Counted from the first letter of the stretch, positions 4,895 to 11,009 are shown. The stretch: DNA of 14,359 nt from Nitrospirota bacterium (GCA_023248415.1 JAHFEP010000059.1:1-14359), one strand, 5' to 3'. Notes: generated by a model from the sequence alone, not told the origin. A program made the numbers and translations.

Positions 4895-5020
4895 GAGGTA
4901 GGGGCGAGGCGATGCCTCGCCCTCTTTGGGCGACCCATCGGGTCGCCCCTACTGTCCGCCCCTGCATCTGACTGCCTGTTCTGTTCCGCAGTTGTTGCTG
5001 GTGGGCGCAGCCCGCCCTGC
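4867..5020 (-). repeat. Composite repeat unit, copy 7, with twin hairpins
   Basis: GC hairpin, then GGGCGAGGC-GAT-GCCTCGCCC (4902-4922), five bases, then GGGCGACCC-ATC-GGGTCGCCC (4928-4948), then full repeat A ending 5 bases from the stop of the minus-strand gene. The second hairpin and its left flank are identical to 4081-4117. Confidence 0.88.
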
Positions 5021-5024
5021 CTGC

Positions 5025-5579
5025 TTAGCTTGGGGTAAAAATGGCACAGATATTTGAATAATATACATCTGCAACTGTGGTAAAGTACTTGCCCGTGAGA
5101 TAGTAAGTATAGGTTCCAGCGGCGCCTACTGTGAAGATTCTCTGGTTATGGAAGGGTGAATAATAGAATCCTGATGGCAACCCTGGCACACCCTGCCAAA
5201 AACTTCCAGCAAATGAAATAGCGCTTCCGCCACTGGTATCAGTTATCCATGCATCCGCTTGCCACGACAAACCACTATTATTAACCCCAAAAGTGCCATC
5301 GCCAGAAACTAAAATCATGCCCGGACCTGGTACGGTTATAGCAACACTATTAATATCCGTATTAGATGCTCCTAATGTCACACCCCACACTTGTGCAGAA
5401 CATATTGCTACGGATTTATTAGAATCAATAGCACCTTTTACTGCTGTTGAGCTTATTGTTGTTCCAGCTGTAAAGGTTACTGTTGACGCATACGCTATTA
5501 CCGTTATCCCTAAAAACACACCTGTCAGCAGGCCCACGACCTGCCGCATGGTAAATTTCTTTTTATTAAAGTAGCTCAT
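5025..5579 (-). CDS. Secreted protein of unknown function, 184 aa
   Basis: The N-terminus 'NKKKFTMRQVVGLLTGVFLGITVIAYAST' is a classical Sec signal peptide with probable cleavage after A-Y-A (about residue 31). The mature part is rich in G, S, T and aromatic residues. It begins with 'VTFTAGTTISSTAVKGAIDSN', a pattern seen at the start of many exported or tail-fibre-like beta proteins ('FtaGt.iss..VN.nf..l'). Motifs such as 'SGDGTFGVNNSGLSWQADAW' and 'AAGTYTYYLTGKYFTTV' suggest a beta-sandwich with carbohydrate- or protein-binding character. Two mature cysteines (C59, C178) could form a disulphide. AGGAGG lies 8 bases before the ATG. No recognised family; probably on the cell surface or in the periplasm. 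Confidence 0.75.
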   Translation of the reverse strand: MSYFNKKKFTMRQVVGLLTGVFLGITVIAYASTVTFTAGTTISSTAVKGAIDSNKSVAICSAQVWGVTLGASNTDINSVAITVPGPGMILVSGDGTFGVNNSGLSWQADAWITDTSGGSAISFAGSFWQGVPGLPSGFYYSPFHNQRIFTVGAAGTYTYYLTGKYFTTVADVYYSNICAIFTPS

Positions 5580-5605
5580 TTTTGTTTCCTCCTTTTGTTT
5601 AGTTT

Positions 5606-5683
5606 GTCATTCCGTGCTTGACACGGAATCCACTTATTTTCTAATGCCTATGGATTCCCGCTCAAAAACGCTGCGGGAATGAC
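5606..5683. repeat. Inverted repeat D, copy 1
   Basis: Outer arms GTCATTCC / GGAATGAC enclose two internal hairpins (TTCCGTG/CACGGAA and TTCCCGC.../GCGGGAA). The right half, 'TGGATTCCCGCTCAAAAACG' and onward, is the reverse complement of the element starting at 6150. The ATTCCC...GGGAAT form resembles the dRS3-type repeat class of Neisseria; homology is not claimed. It lies 27 bases upstream of the 184-aa gene, within its likely leader. Confidence 0.8.
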
Positions 5684-5702
5684 ATTAAAAACATCAGTGT
5701 TA

Positions 5703-5762
5703 AAGAGTCAAAGCGTCAGACTTTTTACCTTGATGCTTTGACACTTTGATACTCTGATACTG
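5703..5762. repeat. Imperfect palindrome of TCAGAG/TCAAAG words (family F), copy 1
   Basis: GTCAAAGCGTCA (5707-5718) pairs with TGATGCTTTGAC (5731-5742) with one mismatch. The rest is built of GATACTCTGA-type words shared with 6887-7029. It directly abuts the stop codon of the small lipoprotein gene. Confidence 0.7.
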
Positions 5763-5765
5763 CCT

Positions 5766-5966
5766 TTACGGTCCCCATGTTGCATTGTCCCATGTTGATG
5801 AATCCCATACGCCTGTGGTGCTTCCGCCACCTCCACCTCCACCTCCGCCGCCGCCTCCGCCTCCGCCACCGCCGCCGCAGGAGCCTGTAATGGTAATAAT
5901 GGCAGCAGCGAGGAGAAGAAATGCTAATGTGTAAAGATGCCTGCTATACCCTCTTTTTTGTTTCAT
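5766..5966 (-). CDS. Tiny poly-glycine lipoprotein
   Basis: A 66-aa protein. Residues 1-29 are a lipoprotein signal peptide (basic MKQKRGYSRH, hydrophobic LAFLLLAAAIITI) ending in T-G-S-C30, so Cys30 should be lipidated. It is followed by 18 consecutive glycines and an 18-residue tail, STTGVWDSSTWDNATWGP, with three evenly spaced Trp residues in a WD-x3-WD-x3-W pattern. There is no room for a globular domain. The glycine run is encoded by mixed GGN codons, and in-frame expansion or contraction is likely. Similar poly-Gly linkers precede larger lipoproteins in related bacteria, so this may be a stub of a longer gene or a genuine micro-lipoprotein. GGAGG lies 8 bases before the ATG. Confidence 0.7.
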   Translation of the reverse strand: MKQKRGYSRHLYTLAFLLLAAAIITITGSCGGGGGGGGGGGGGGGGGGSTTGVWDSSTWDNATWGP

Positions 5967-5990
5967 AACCTTTTCCTCCTTTCGGTTGTA

Positions 5991-6032
5991 GGCACGGTTT
6001 TAACCGTGCCTTTTGCACGAATAAATTCGTGC
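5991..6032. repeat. Two adjacent short palindromes
   Basis: GGCACGGTT-TT-AACCGTGCC (5991-6010) and, four bases later, GCACGAAT-AA-ATTCGTGC (6015-6032). They lie 25 bases upstream of the lipoprotein gene. No T-run follows on the minus strand, so they are not typical terminators; they could act as mRNA-stabilising or protein-binding sites. The remaining upstream sequence to about 6120 holds only an AT-rich stretch and no supported gene. Confidence 0.7.
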
Positions 6033-6121
6033 CCTGCTCTTTGTTTTACCTCCCGCTTACTTTTCTCTACCATCCTTTCTTATTAAATTCCCCCTATGCT
6101 TTAAGCAATGCCTGTGCTGTT

Positions 6122-6227
6122 AGTAACACTTCTTTACACTTTTTTTAGTGTCATTCCCGCAGCGTTTTTGAGCGGGAATCCACAAATAGTCAAAACTGGA
6201 TTCCTGCCAGAGGCATGCAGGAATGAC
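6122..6227. repeat. Inverted repeat D, copy 2
   Basis: Outer arms GTCATTCC (6150) and GGAATGAC (ending 6227), with an internal ATTCCCGC...GCGGGAAT hairpin and a second ATTCCTGCC...GCAGGAAT arm. The left 61 bases, including CTTCTTTACACTTTTTTTAG, match 11010-11071 with about three differences, so the repeat is longer than the palindrome. Confidence 0.85.
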
Positions 6228-6238
6228 AAAAAGTTTTG

Positions 6239-6263
6239 CCTGGCGGGCACAGCCCGCCCTACT
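6239..6263 (-). repeat. Tail fragment of repeat A
   Basis: CTGGCGGGCACAGCCCGCCC plus TACTG, identical in form to the right end of the repeat A copies, ends one base from the stop codon of the minus-strand gene at 6265. A GGGC-ACA-GCCC hairpin is present. Here only this end of the unit exists; the next sequence is repeat D. Confidence 0.8.
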
Positions 6264-6264
6264 G

Positions 6265-6849
6265 CTACCATCTTAATATTGTTACCCCGAGCTTGATTTC
6301 GTTCTTGTTCATTGTAAAATATACTGGGACGTCTGTTTTATAATAGACCCTGTATACTGTGTATAGAGAATGAACAACTAAGAATGAGATTACATAGTCC
6401 CTGTCAAGGCCTGCCTTGTCCATTACCTCTATATCGCCATGATTGTCATTGGGATACAGTATACCGTCACTAACTACATATATAAGGGCATTTACAACAT
6501 TAAATGTCAGCAGTCCTATTACATATTCATTGTCCTTTGGGATGTCCTTTGTGTTTAAGACTATCTCTGTTGATAATACCTGTGATGCCAGACCAGCAGA
6601 TGCAAGCTCATATCTTTCGCTATTTGTTGTATTATAGGAAGAAACCCATGTGCCGCCAGAACCTGCTTTCCACTTAAATGGCGTTCCATTGATATCTGCC
6701 ACTGCCTGATGCGCAGCCTCATGGATTACATATCCGCTTGCAGCGCCTAAGGCAAATTTTAAATAATCAAAGGCAAAGACAGTACAAGGCAAAAGGCAAA
6801 GGGCTAATGGCAAAAGGCTAAAAATTGATAGTAATTTAATCTTTTTCAT
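6265..6849 (-). CDS. Exported protein with HExxH motif
   Basis: A 194-aa protein from the ATG at 6849 (the GTG at 6858 is in frame but less likely: GAGG is better placed for the ATG). The N-terminus is a signal peptide or anchor (KKIKLLSIFSLLPLALCLLP...VFA). Soon after comes a hydrophobic stretch with 'GYVIHEAAHQAVADINGTPFKW'; the HEAAH is an HExxH zinc-binding motif embedded in a membrane-like helix, as in M50/site-2-type or related membrane metallopeptidases. Two more hydrophobic helices follow ('VIGLLTFNVVNALIYVVSDGIL' and 'YVISFLVVHSLYTVYRVYY'). 'NDNHGDIEVMDKAG' between them could supply a third ligand. No family is recognised; a peptidase role is inference from one motif. Confidence 0.7.
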   Translation of the reverse strand: MKKIKLLSIFSLLPLALCLLPCTVFAFDYLKFALGAASGYVIHEAAHQAVADINGTPFKWKAGSGGTWVSSYNTTNSERYELASAGLASQVLSTEIVLNTKDIPKDNEYVIGLLTFNVVNALIYVVSDGILYPNDNHGDIEVMDKAGLDRDYVISFLVVHSLYTVYRVYYKTDVPVYFTMNKNEIKLGVTILRW

Positions 6850-6886
6850 CTTCTGCACCCTCGGCTTTTTAAAGAGTTGATGTGCC

Positions 6887-7029
6887 AGAGTGTCAGAGGG
6901 TCAGAGCGTCAGAGTATCAAAGTGTCAGAGCTCTGCGGGTTCAGGTTTGCAACCTGAACCCAAATGTTATACTATGAATCTTTGCCCCTCTGATACTCTG
7001 ATACTATGACTCTTTGACACTCTGATACT
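6887..7029. repeat. Large imperfect palindrome, family F copy 2, with inner hairpin
   Basis: The left arm is built of GTCAGAG/TCAAAG words and the right arm (6989-7029) of CTCTGATACTCTGATACT words. Within lies a perfect stem, GGGTTCAGGTT / AACCTGAACCC (6937-6961, 3-base loop). The same word family occurs at 5703-5762. It occupies most of the gap upstream of the HExxH gene; no promoter is recognisable there. Confidence 0.75.
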
Positions 7030-7094
7030 TTTAAAATGCAATGATTGTGCCACATTGAGACATATAAATAATCCCTTTATTTATCAGGATGTTC

Positions 7095-7118
7095 AACAAG
7101 GGGTTGCAACCCCTTGTT
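7095..7118. repeat. Perfect 24-bp palindrome
   Basis: AACAAGGGGTTG followed by its exact reverse complement. It lies in the 150-base AT-rich gap downstream of the gene ending at 7183 (minus strand). No T-run follows immediately on the minus strand; on the plus strand TTAAATTATG follows. Function unknown. Confidence 0.8.
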
Positions 7119-7182
7119 AAATTATGCGTATCCTTATTTCTTATTTTGTGCAAAAATTTTCTCTTTTTATGCATTTAATTTC

Positions 7183-7596
7183 TCATACCCTCTCCTGCTC
7201 TGCCCCATTCTCCTTTACGCAGTCCTGAAGGACACCCTTTATCTCCCCTACCTCCCACTTCACAAGGCCGACGTCAGGGGCAAACCAATAGTAGTTATCT
7301 GCCCCGCCCTTTAGCTCCTCAATCACTTTATAACATTTATATACGCCGGCAGGGATAATAATATCCTCTACTGATATTATCTTATACGAGTAGACCTTTT
7401 TCCCTATCCTTTCAGCCCAGTTGTCACCGATTGAGAAGCAGAGCCTTTTCCCAATTGGCTCTGTCTTATATATAATGGGTGAAGGTTGATAATTGTTATT
7501 ATGAGCAGCGCTGCCATTGCCATTGAGCCTTGCCCATTTCTTAAGCAGCAATCTTTCATCTTCTTTCTCTCCCTTAAAGGCTGTTTTTGCGTTCAT
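7183..7596 (-). CDS. Hypothetical protein, probably 5'-truncated
   Basis: A 137-aa protein. The second half, 'VYSYKIISVEDIIIPAGVYKCYKVIEEL...NYYWFAPDVGLVKWEVGE', is the recognisable part of a secreted beta-rich family in which 'paG.ykcykv' and 'yWfApgVGlVkwe' are conserved. Such proteins normally have a signal peptide and a leading 'fPl..G..W.y' segment. Here the N-terminus 'MNAKTAFKGEKEDERLLLKK' is charged and lacks any export signal, and a 7-base G run lies just before the ATG. The first half may be a remnant or may have been replaced. Either a degenerate copy or a cytoplasmic variant. The family description is from memory. Confidence 0.55.
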   Translation of the reverse strand: MNAKTAFKGEKEDERLLLKKWARLNGNGSAAHNNNYQPSPIIYKTEPIGKRLCFSIGDNWAERIGKKVYSYKIISVEDIIIPAGVYKCYKVIEELKGGADNYYWFAPDVGLVKWEVGEIKGVLQDCVKENGAEQERV

Positions 7597-7701
7597 CTGT
7601 CCCCCCCAATTTAAATTTTACTCCTCACGCCTTTTTAACAAAGACGGGTATGAGGTAAGCACACACTATCATTGTAGAGATGGTTATTCAATCGCCATTA
7701 T

Positions 7702-7716
7702 GGGGTATTTTTGGGG
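7702..7716. other. GGGGTATTTTTGGGG motif, shared with the kinase 3' end
   Basis: A 14-base identity (GGGTATTTTTGGGG) with 8589-8602, where it encodes the last residues of the sensor kinase. Here it is noncoding, about 105 bases upstream of the gene at 7183-7596 and downstream of the response regulator. It could be a regulator-binding site or a duplicated gene end. The remaining 7597-7700 stretch has no gene. Confidence 0.35.
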
Positions 7717-7730
7717 GATGATGATTAAAA

Positions 7731-7829
7731 AGCTCAAATGTCAAAATCCAAATGCCAAATGAATGTCAAATATTTTGTCATTTGAACTTTGGATTTCATT
7801 TGAACTTTGGGCTTTGACATTTGACATTT
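7731..7829. repeat. Imperfect palindrome of TTTGACATTTG words (family G)
   Basis: The left arm CAAATGTCAAAATCCAAATG and the right arm with TTTGGATTTCATTTGAAC and TTTGACATTTGACATTT are inverted copies built from roughly 10-base words. It runs into the stop codon of the response regulator (7828-7830). Confidence 0.75.
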
Positions 7830-8451
7830 AGATGATTCCTTTCTTCCTTGCAGTTGAAAGGGCCTCCTGCCTGTTTTTGGCATGGAGTTTTTCGTAGATT
7901 TTTTTTATGTGGGTATGAACTGTATGAGGGCTTATGCTTAATTTTTCTGCAATCTCTTTATATGCAAGGCCGTCTTCTATACATTTTGCGATTTCTTTTT
8001 CCCTGTGGCTTAATAGATATTCTTCGCTCATCTCCTCATCCTGAAATTCCCTTATCAGCTTGCGCGCTATTTTAGGGCTCATGGGAGCGCCGCCCTGATG
8101 AAGGCTGTGAAGCGCCTCAATAAGCTCCCTCGGCGAGCTTCCTTTTAAAATATATCCTGATGCGCCTGCCTTTATTGCAGAAAAGACATTTTCCCTGTCT
8201 TCAAAAATAGTATGCGCCAGTATCTCAACCTCTGGTTTTTCTTCTTTTACCTTTTTTATTAACTCAACACCTAACATGCCAGGCAGGCCGAGGTCAACAA
8301 GCATGATATCAAAGGAAAGGTCTTTTATGGCAGATAGCGCCTCTTCCGCAGAACCCCAGGCGCCAACGATAGCAATACCCTTCTCTCCGCTTAATAGCAG
8401 CTTGAGATTCTCGCGCAAAAGGGGGTCGTCTTCAATGATTATAATTTTCAT
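7828..8451 (-). CDS. NarL/FixJ-family response regulator
   Basis: A 207-aa transcription regulator with an N-terminal receiver domain (residues 1-120) and a C-terminal LuxR-type HTH (about 143-205). Receiver residues are all present: acidic pocket E7-D8-D9, phospho-acceptor D53 (in MLVDLGLPGM), T81 (ILAHT) and K103 (YILKGSS). The HTH reads 'LLSHREKEIAKCIEDGLAYKEIAEKLSISPHTVHTHIKKIYEKLHAKNRQEAL', a canonical GerE-type recognition unit. It is the last gene of the binding protein-kinase-regulator operon, 115 bases after the kinase; that gap is filled by an inverted repeat. There is no clear Shine-Dalgarno sequence. It should be phosphorylated by the adjacent HisKA_3 kinase, as usual for NarL-type pairs. 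Target genes are unknown. Confidence 0.95.
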   Translation of the reverse strand: MKIIIIEDDPLLRENLKLLLSGEKGIAIVGAWGSAEEALSAIKDLSFDIMLVDLGLPGMLGVELIKKVKEEKPEVEILAHTIFEDRENVFSAIKAGASGYILKGSSPRELIEALHSLHQGGAPMSPKIARKLIREFQDEEMSEEYLLSHREKEIAKCIEDGLAYKEIAEKLSISPHTVHTHIKKIYEKLHAKNRQEALSTARKKGII

Positions 8452-8458
8452 GATTAAA

Positions 8459-8550
8459 ATCCAGAATTCAGGAGCCAGTAGTCAGGAGTCAGAATTAAGA
8501 ATAGCGGTAGAATATGCCTCCAATAACTTACTGACTTCTGGCTTCTGGAT
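8459..8550. repeat. Imperfect palindrome of CCAGAA/GTCAG words (family H) between kinase and regulator
   Basis: The left arm ATCCAGAATTCAGGAGCCAG plus TAGTCAG and the right arm CTGACTTCTGGCTTCTGGAT are inverted copies with a small offset. It lies inside the operon, so the mRNA would carry a long hairpin between kinase and regulator genes. This could uncouple their expression. Confidence 0.75.
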
Positions 8551-8566
8551 TCTAATATATCTCCCC

Positions 8567-10006
8567 CTATTTTTCCATCCCCATTGCAGGGTATTTTTGG
8601 GGTATAGGAATCTCAAGTGTTACAGATGTGCCGTTATCAGTTCTTATTGTCAATTGCCCGCCTAACTCCTTTGCCCTGACAATCATGTTTGAAATGCCCC
8701 TGCCCTTTCCCTTTTCTTCTTCTTTTAAACCAATCCCGTCGTCCTTTACAGTAAGGGTAATATTAGCGGTATTTGCTGACAGTGTTACATCCACGGATTT
8801 TGCCTTTGAATGTTTCACTATATTAGTAAGCGCCTCTTTAAGGGTTCTGAAGATATTCAAATAAAGAAGGCTGCTCATCTGTTCTCTGACATCTTCAACC
8901 GATGCTCTCATATTAAAGGACATGCCGTGAGATTCAATCATATTCCTGCCAAAATTTCTTAATTCCGCTGCCAATGCACGCCAGTTTGTCTCTTTAACAT
9001 CAAGGCTGTGGATAAAGTTTCTTATCTCAGCCAGTCCCTCTTTTGAAAGCTCTGATATTGTCCTGAGCGTCTCTTTTACCTCTGAAACGGATGATTTGTT
9101 CTGCGCCAGTTCGGAAAGAAGCTTTATATTTGTAGTTATGCCCCCAATGCCGTCATGCATATCTTTTAATATCTTCTCTCTTTCTGCCTGATACCTGCTG
9201 ATATCCTCTGTCATCCTGTTAAATGATTCAGAAAGCTGTCCGATTTCATCCTTTGCTCTTGCCTCTATCCTGTAGGTCAGGTCTCCTGCTGCAATCCTCT
9301 TTGTCCCGTCAATTAAGGCATAAACAGGTAAGAGCAGCCTATTTGCAAAGATGAGGACAATGACTATTATAGGGATTCCTACGAGCACGCCAGCAAGGAT
9401 GGTATTATTGATTGCTGTAAGGACTGCCTTGTCCAGACCTTCATCAAGCTCTTTGGTCATTCTTGAAATAGTATTTTGAATCCCTTCTGTAGAAAATCCA
9501 ATTCGCACAACAGACAGCTTTTTCTGGCCGAGCACAATGGGTGATGCAATGTCAATAATATTGCCGTGTTCCTGAACTAATATATCTTTGGCAGCAATTG
9601 CTTTTTGGGTAAGTTCATCATTGAGGAGCTTCCCCATTAATTCTGCCCCCCTTGTTTCAGACCTTTTGACATCAGCAACTAAAAGCCTGCCCTCTTTATC
9701 ATGAACATAGATGTAGCTGATGTCCTTTTCTATGGTTGTCATAACAAAATATCTCATCTCAAAGATATCAAAATTATACATTGGCTGGATAAGCCTGTTA
9801 GACAGAAGGACAGTCATGGCGCGCGATTTTGCCTCCCATTCAGCCTGCAAGGAGGCCTTCATAATGGCTTTGGAGTCTTTTCTGACAGCGGATAGTTTTT
9901 TACGGTCAAGGTCAATTACAATGCCTATAAAAATCGCTACTGCCAGCAATATCAAAAAGATGTTAAATAAAATTAACTTTGTTTTGATGCTTCTGAATTT
10001 AAACAT
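8567..10006 (-). CDS. HAMP/HisKA_3 sensor histidine kinase
   Basis: A 479-aa membrane kinase: first transmembrane helix about residues 10-32, an extracytoplasmic sensor of about 170 residues (with 'IEKDISYIYVHDKEGRLLVADVKR', a PAS/Cache-like strand set), second helix about 203-222, HAMP about 222-274, a coiled linker, and a HisKA_3 dimerisation domain with the phospho-acceptor H284 (ILKDMHDGIGG). The HATPase domain has N-box E391/N395 (TLKEALTNIVKHS), G1 box DDGIG (422-426) and G2 box GKGRGIS (433-439). All catalytic elements are intact. It starts two bases after the binding-protein gene and is followed by a NarL-type regulator, its expected partner. The close link to a periplasmic binding protein suggests ligand input through that protein. 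Confidence 0.95.
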   Translation of the reverse strand: MFKFRSIKTKLILFNIFLILLAVAIFIGIVIDLDRKKLSAVRKDSKAIMKASLQAEWEAKSRAMTVLLSNRLIQPMYNFDIFEMRYFVMTTIEKDISYIYVHDKEGRLLVADVKRSETRGAELMGKLLNDELTQKAIAAKDILVQEHGNIIDIASPIVLGQKKLSVVRIGFSTEGIQNTISRMTKELDEGLDKAVLTAINNTILAGVLVGIPIIVIVLIFANRLLLPVYALIDGTKRIAAGDLTYRIEARAKDEIGQLSESFNRMTEDISRYQAEREKILKDMHDGIGGITTNIKLLSELAQNKSSVSEVKETLRTISELSKEGLAEIRNFIHSLDVKETNWRALAAELRNFGRNMIESHGMSFNMRASVEDVREQMSSLLYLNIFRTLKEALTNIVKHSKAKSVDVTLSANTANITLTVKDDGIGLKEEEKGKGRGISNMIVRAKELGGQLTIRTDNGTSVTLEIPIPQKYPAMGMEK

Positions 10007-10008
10007 CT

Positions 10009-10935
10009 TTAATTAAACCTCTCCCCGCTAACCTTGAGCTGCTTCTCAATTGTCATCATAAATTCCCATGAATTTCCATCAGGCTCGACAAACTTATTAA
10101 AACCATAGGGCTTAATAGCCTCTTTCCCCTTTTTACCCTTATCCATTCTTAATAATTCCTCTTTGAGCCTTTCTACCAATCTTTTATCAAGCCCCTTTCT
10201 TACCAATACTATAAACTCGGGCATTTTTTGCGACTCATAAATAATTTTGAACTCTTTTTTATAAGACTCGGGAACATCCTTCGGCGATGTCCATGCAAGA
10301 TTGCTTAGCGCCCCGGCAGCAGCCTTTTTATAGAATACCCAGCTTGATATATTCAGCTCTGAGCCTGCAAAAACATAGCCTACCTTATTATTTGGAACAA
10401 TAGAATTAAAGGATGAGAGCTCAATCAGTTCAAGCCCCTTTGCCTTCAAACCAATCTGCGGAAGGAAATAGCCTGAGTTTGAACCGGGATCCTTAAAGGC
10501 AACCAGCTTTCCTCTTAAGTCTTCCGCTTTGTTTATCCCGCTGTCTTTTTTAACAAATATCAGGCTGTTATATTCTCCAATGCCTTCTCTCCATACAGTA
10601 AGAATCGGAGCTGCATTCGCCTCAACCTTTAATAAAGTGGCTATAAGCGGACTCTCTAATATAATGTCTATCTTCCCTTCTTTAACAAGTCTGATAAGGC
10701 TTGAGACCTTATTATCTCCGGCAAGAACAACCTCGCCTCGCTCAATACCAATATCCTTAAGATTGGCAGACAGATAAGTTATGATGGGTTCAAGCCTCTT
10801 CTGCTGGCTGATTACATCATTAGTGGCCCTGCCGATTGTAAGGACTTTTTTGGGAGAAGTTTCCTGGCAGTAGAGAGGATTAACAGATAAAAAACAATAA
10901 AGCAATATAAGGCCAGATACAATTGTCTTATGCAT
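10009..10935 (-). CDS. PhnD-like periplasmic substrate-binding protein
   Basis: A 308-aa protein from the ATG at 10935 (GGTGG 5 bases upstream); two in-frame GTG codons lie just before it. The N-terminal signal peptide (KTIVSGLILLYCFLSVNPLYC) has no good lipobox. The mature protein has the PhnD hallmarks: 'KRLEPIITYLSANL', 'GKIDIILESPLIA', and 'YNSLIFVKKDSGINKAEDLRGKLVAFKDPGSNSGYFLP', with the serine/threonine-rich anion-pocket region. Relatives bind phosphonate, phosphite or other anions for ABC import. No permease or ATPase gene is present; instead the kinase gene follows after two bases. This resembles AioX, which feeds arsenite to the AioS/AioR system, but the mature chain has no cysteine, so an AioX-type thiol site is excluded. 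Probable sensory rather than transport role (inference). Confidence 0.9.
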   Translation of the reverse strand: MHKTIVSGLILLYCFLSVNPLYCQETSPKKVLTIGRATNDVISQQKRLEPIITYLSANLKDIGIERGEVVLAGDNKVSSLIRLVKEGKIDIILESPLIATLLKVEANAAPILTVWREGIGEYNSLIFVKKDSGINKAEDLRGKLVAFKDPGSNSGYFLPQIGLKAKGLELIELSSFNSIVPNNKVGYVFAGSELNISSWVFYKKAAAGALSNLAWTSPKDVPESYKKEFKIIYESQKMPEFIVLVRKGLDKRLVERLKEELLRMDKGKKGKEAIKPYGFNKFVEPDGNSWEFMMTIEKQLKVSGERFN

Positions 10936-10951
10936 ATTCACCACCCCATGT

Positions 10952-10992
10952 TTGATTGTAATAATATTAAATCAATCATCTTCTTTTGTAAA
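10952..10992 (-). promoter_or_regulatory. Promoter of the binding protein-kinase-regulator operon, with TTGATT/AATCAA operator-like repeat
   Basis: On the minus strand TTTACA (10987-10992) and TAATAT (10964-10969) are 17 bases apart. TTGATT (10952-10957) and AATCAA (10970-10975) form an inverted repeat around the -10 box. The leader to the ATG at 10935 is about 20 bases. The operator role is inference. Confidence 0.5.
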
Positions 10993-11009
10993 GATATTAG
11001 TGTGGTGTC

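Noticed and set aside
1..5020. Integron attC array
   Set aside because: The cassette-plus-3'-repeat layout is similar, but the repeats lack paired RYYYAAC/GTTRRRY core sites and no tyrosine integrase gene is visible.
1..5020. CRISPR array
   Set aside because: Repeat copies are hundreds of bases apart, are mosaic, and are separated by genes, not by uniform spacers.
5963..6073. 36-aa minus-strand frame overlapping the lipoprotein start by ATGA
   Set aside because: Most of it is the translation of the two short palindromes at 5991-6032, and its ribosome site is weak. A leader peptide cannot be excluded, but sequence alone does not support it.
10009..10935. Arsenite sensing by an AioX homologue
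   Set aside because: AioX-type binding relies on a conserved cysteine; the mature protein here has none, and the regulator is NarL type, not a sigma-54 activator.
10009..10935. Phosphonate ABC importer operon
   Set aside because: No permease or ATPase gene in the window; the genes that follow are kinase and regulator.
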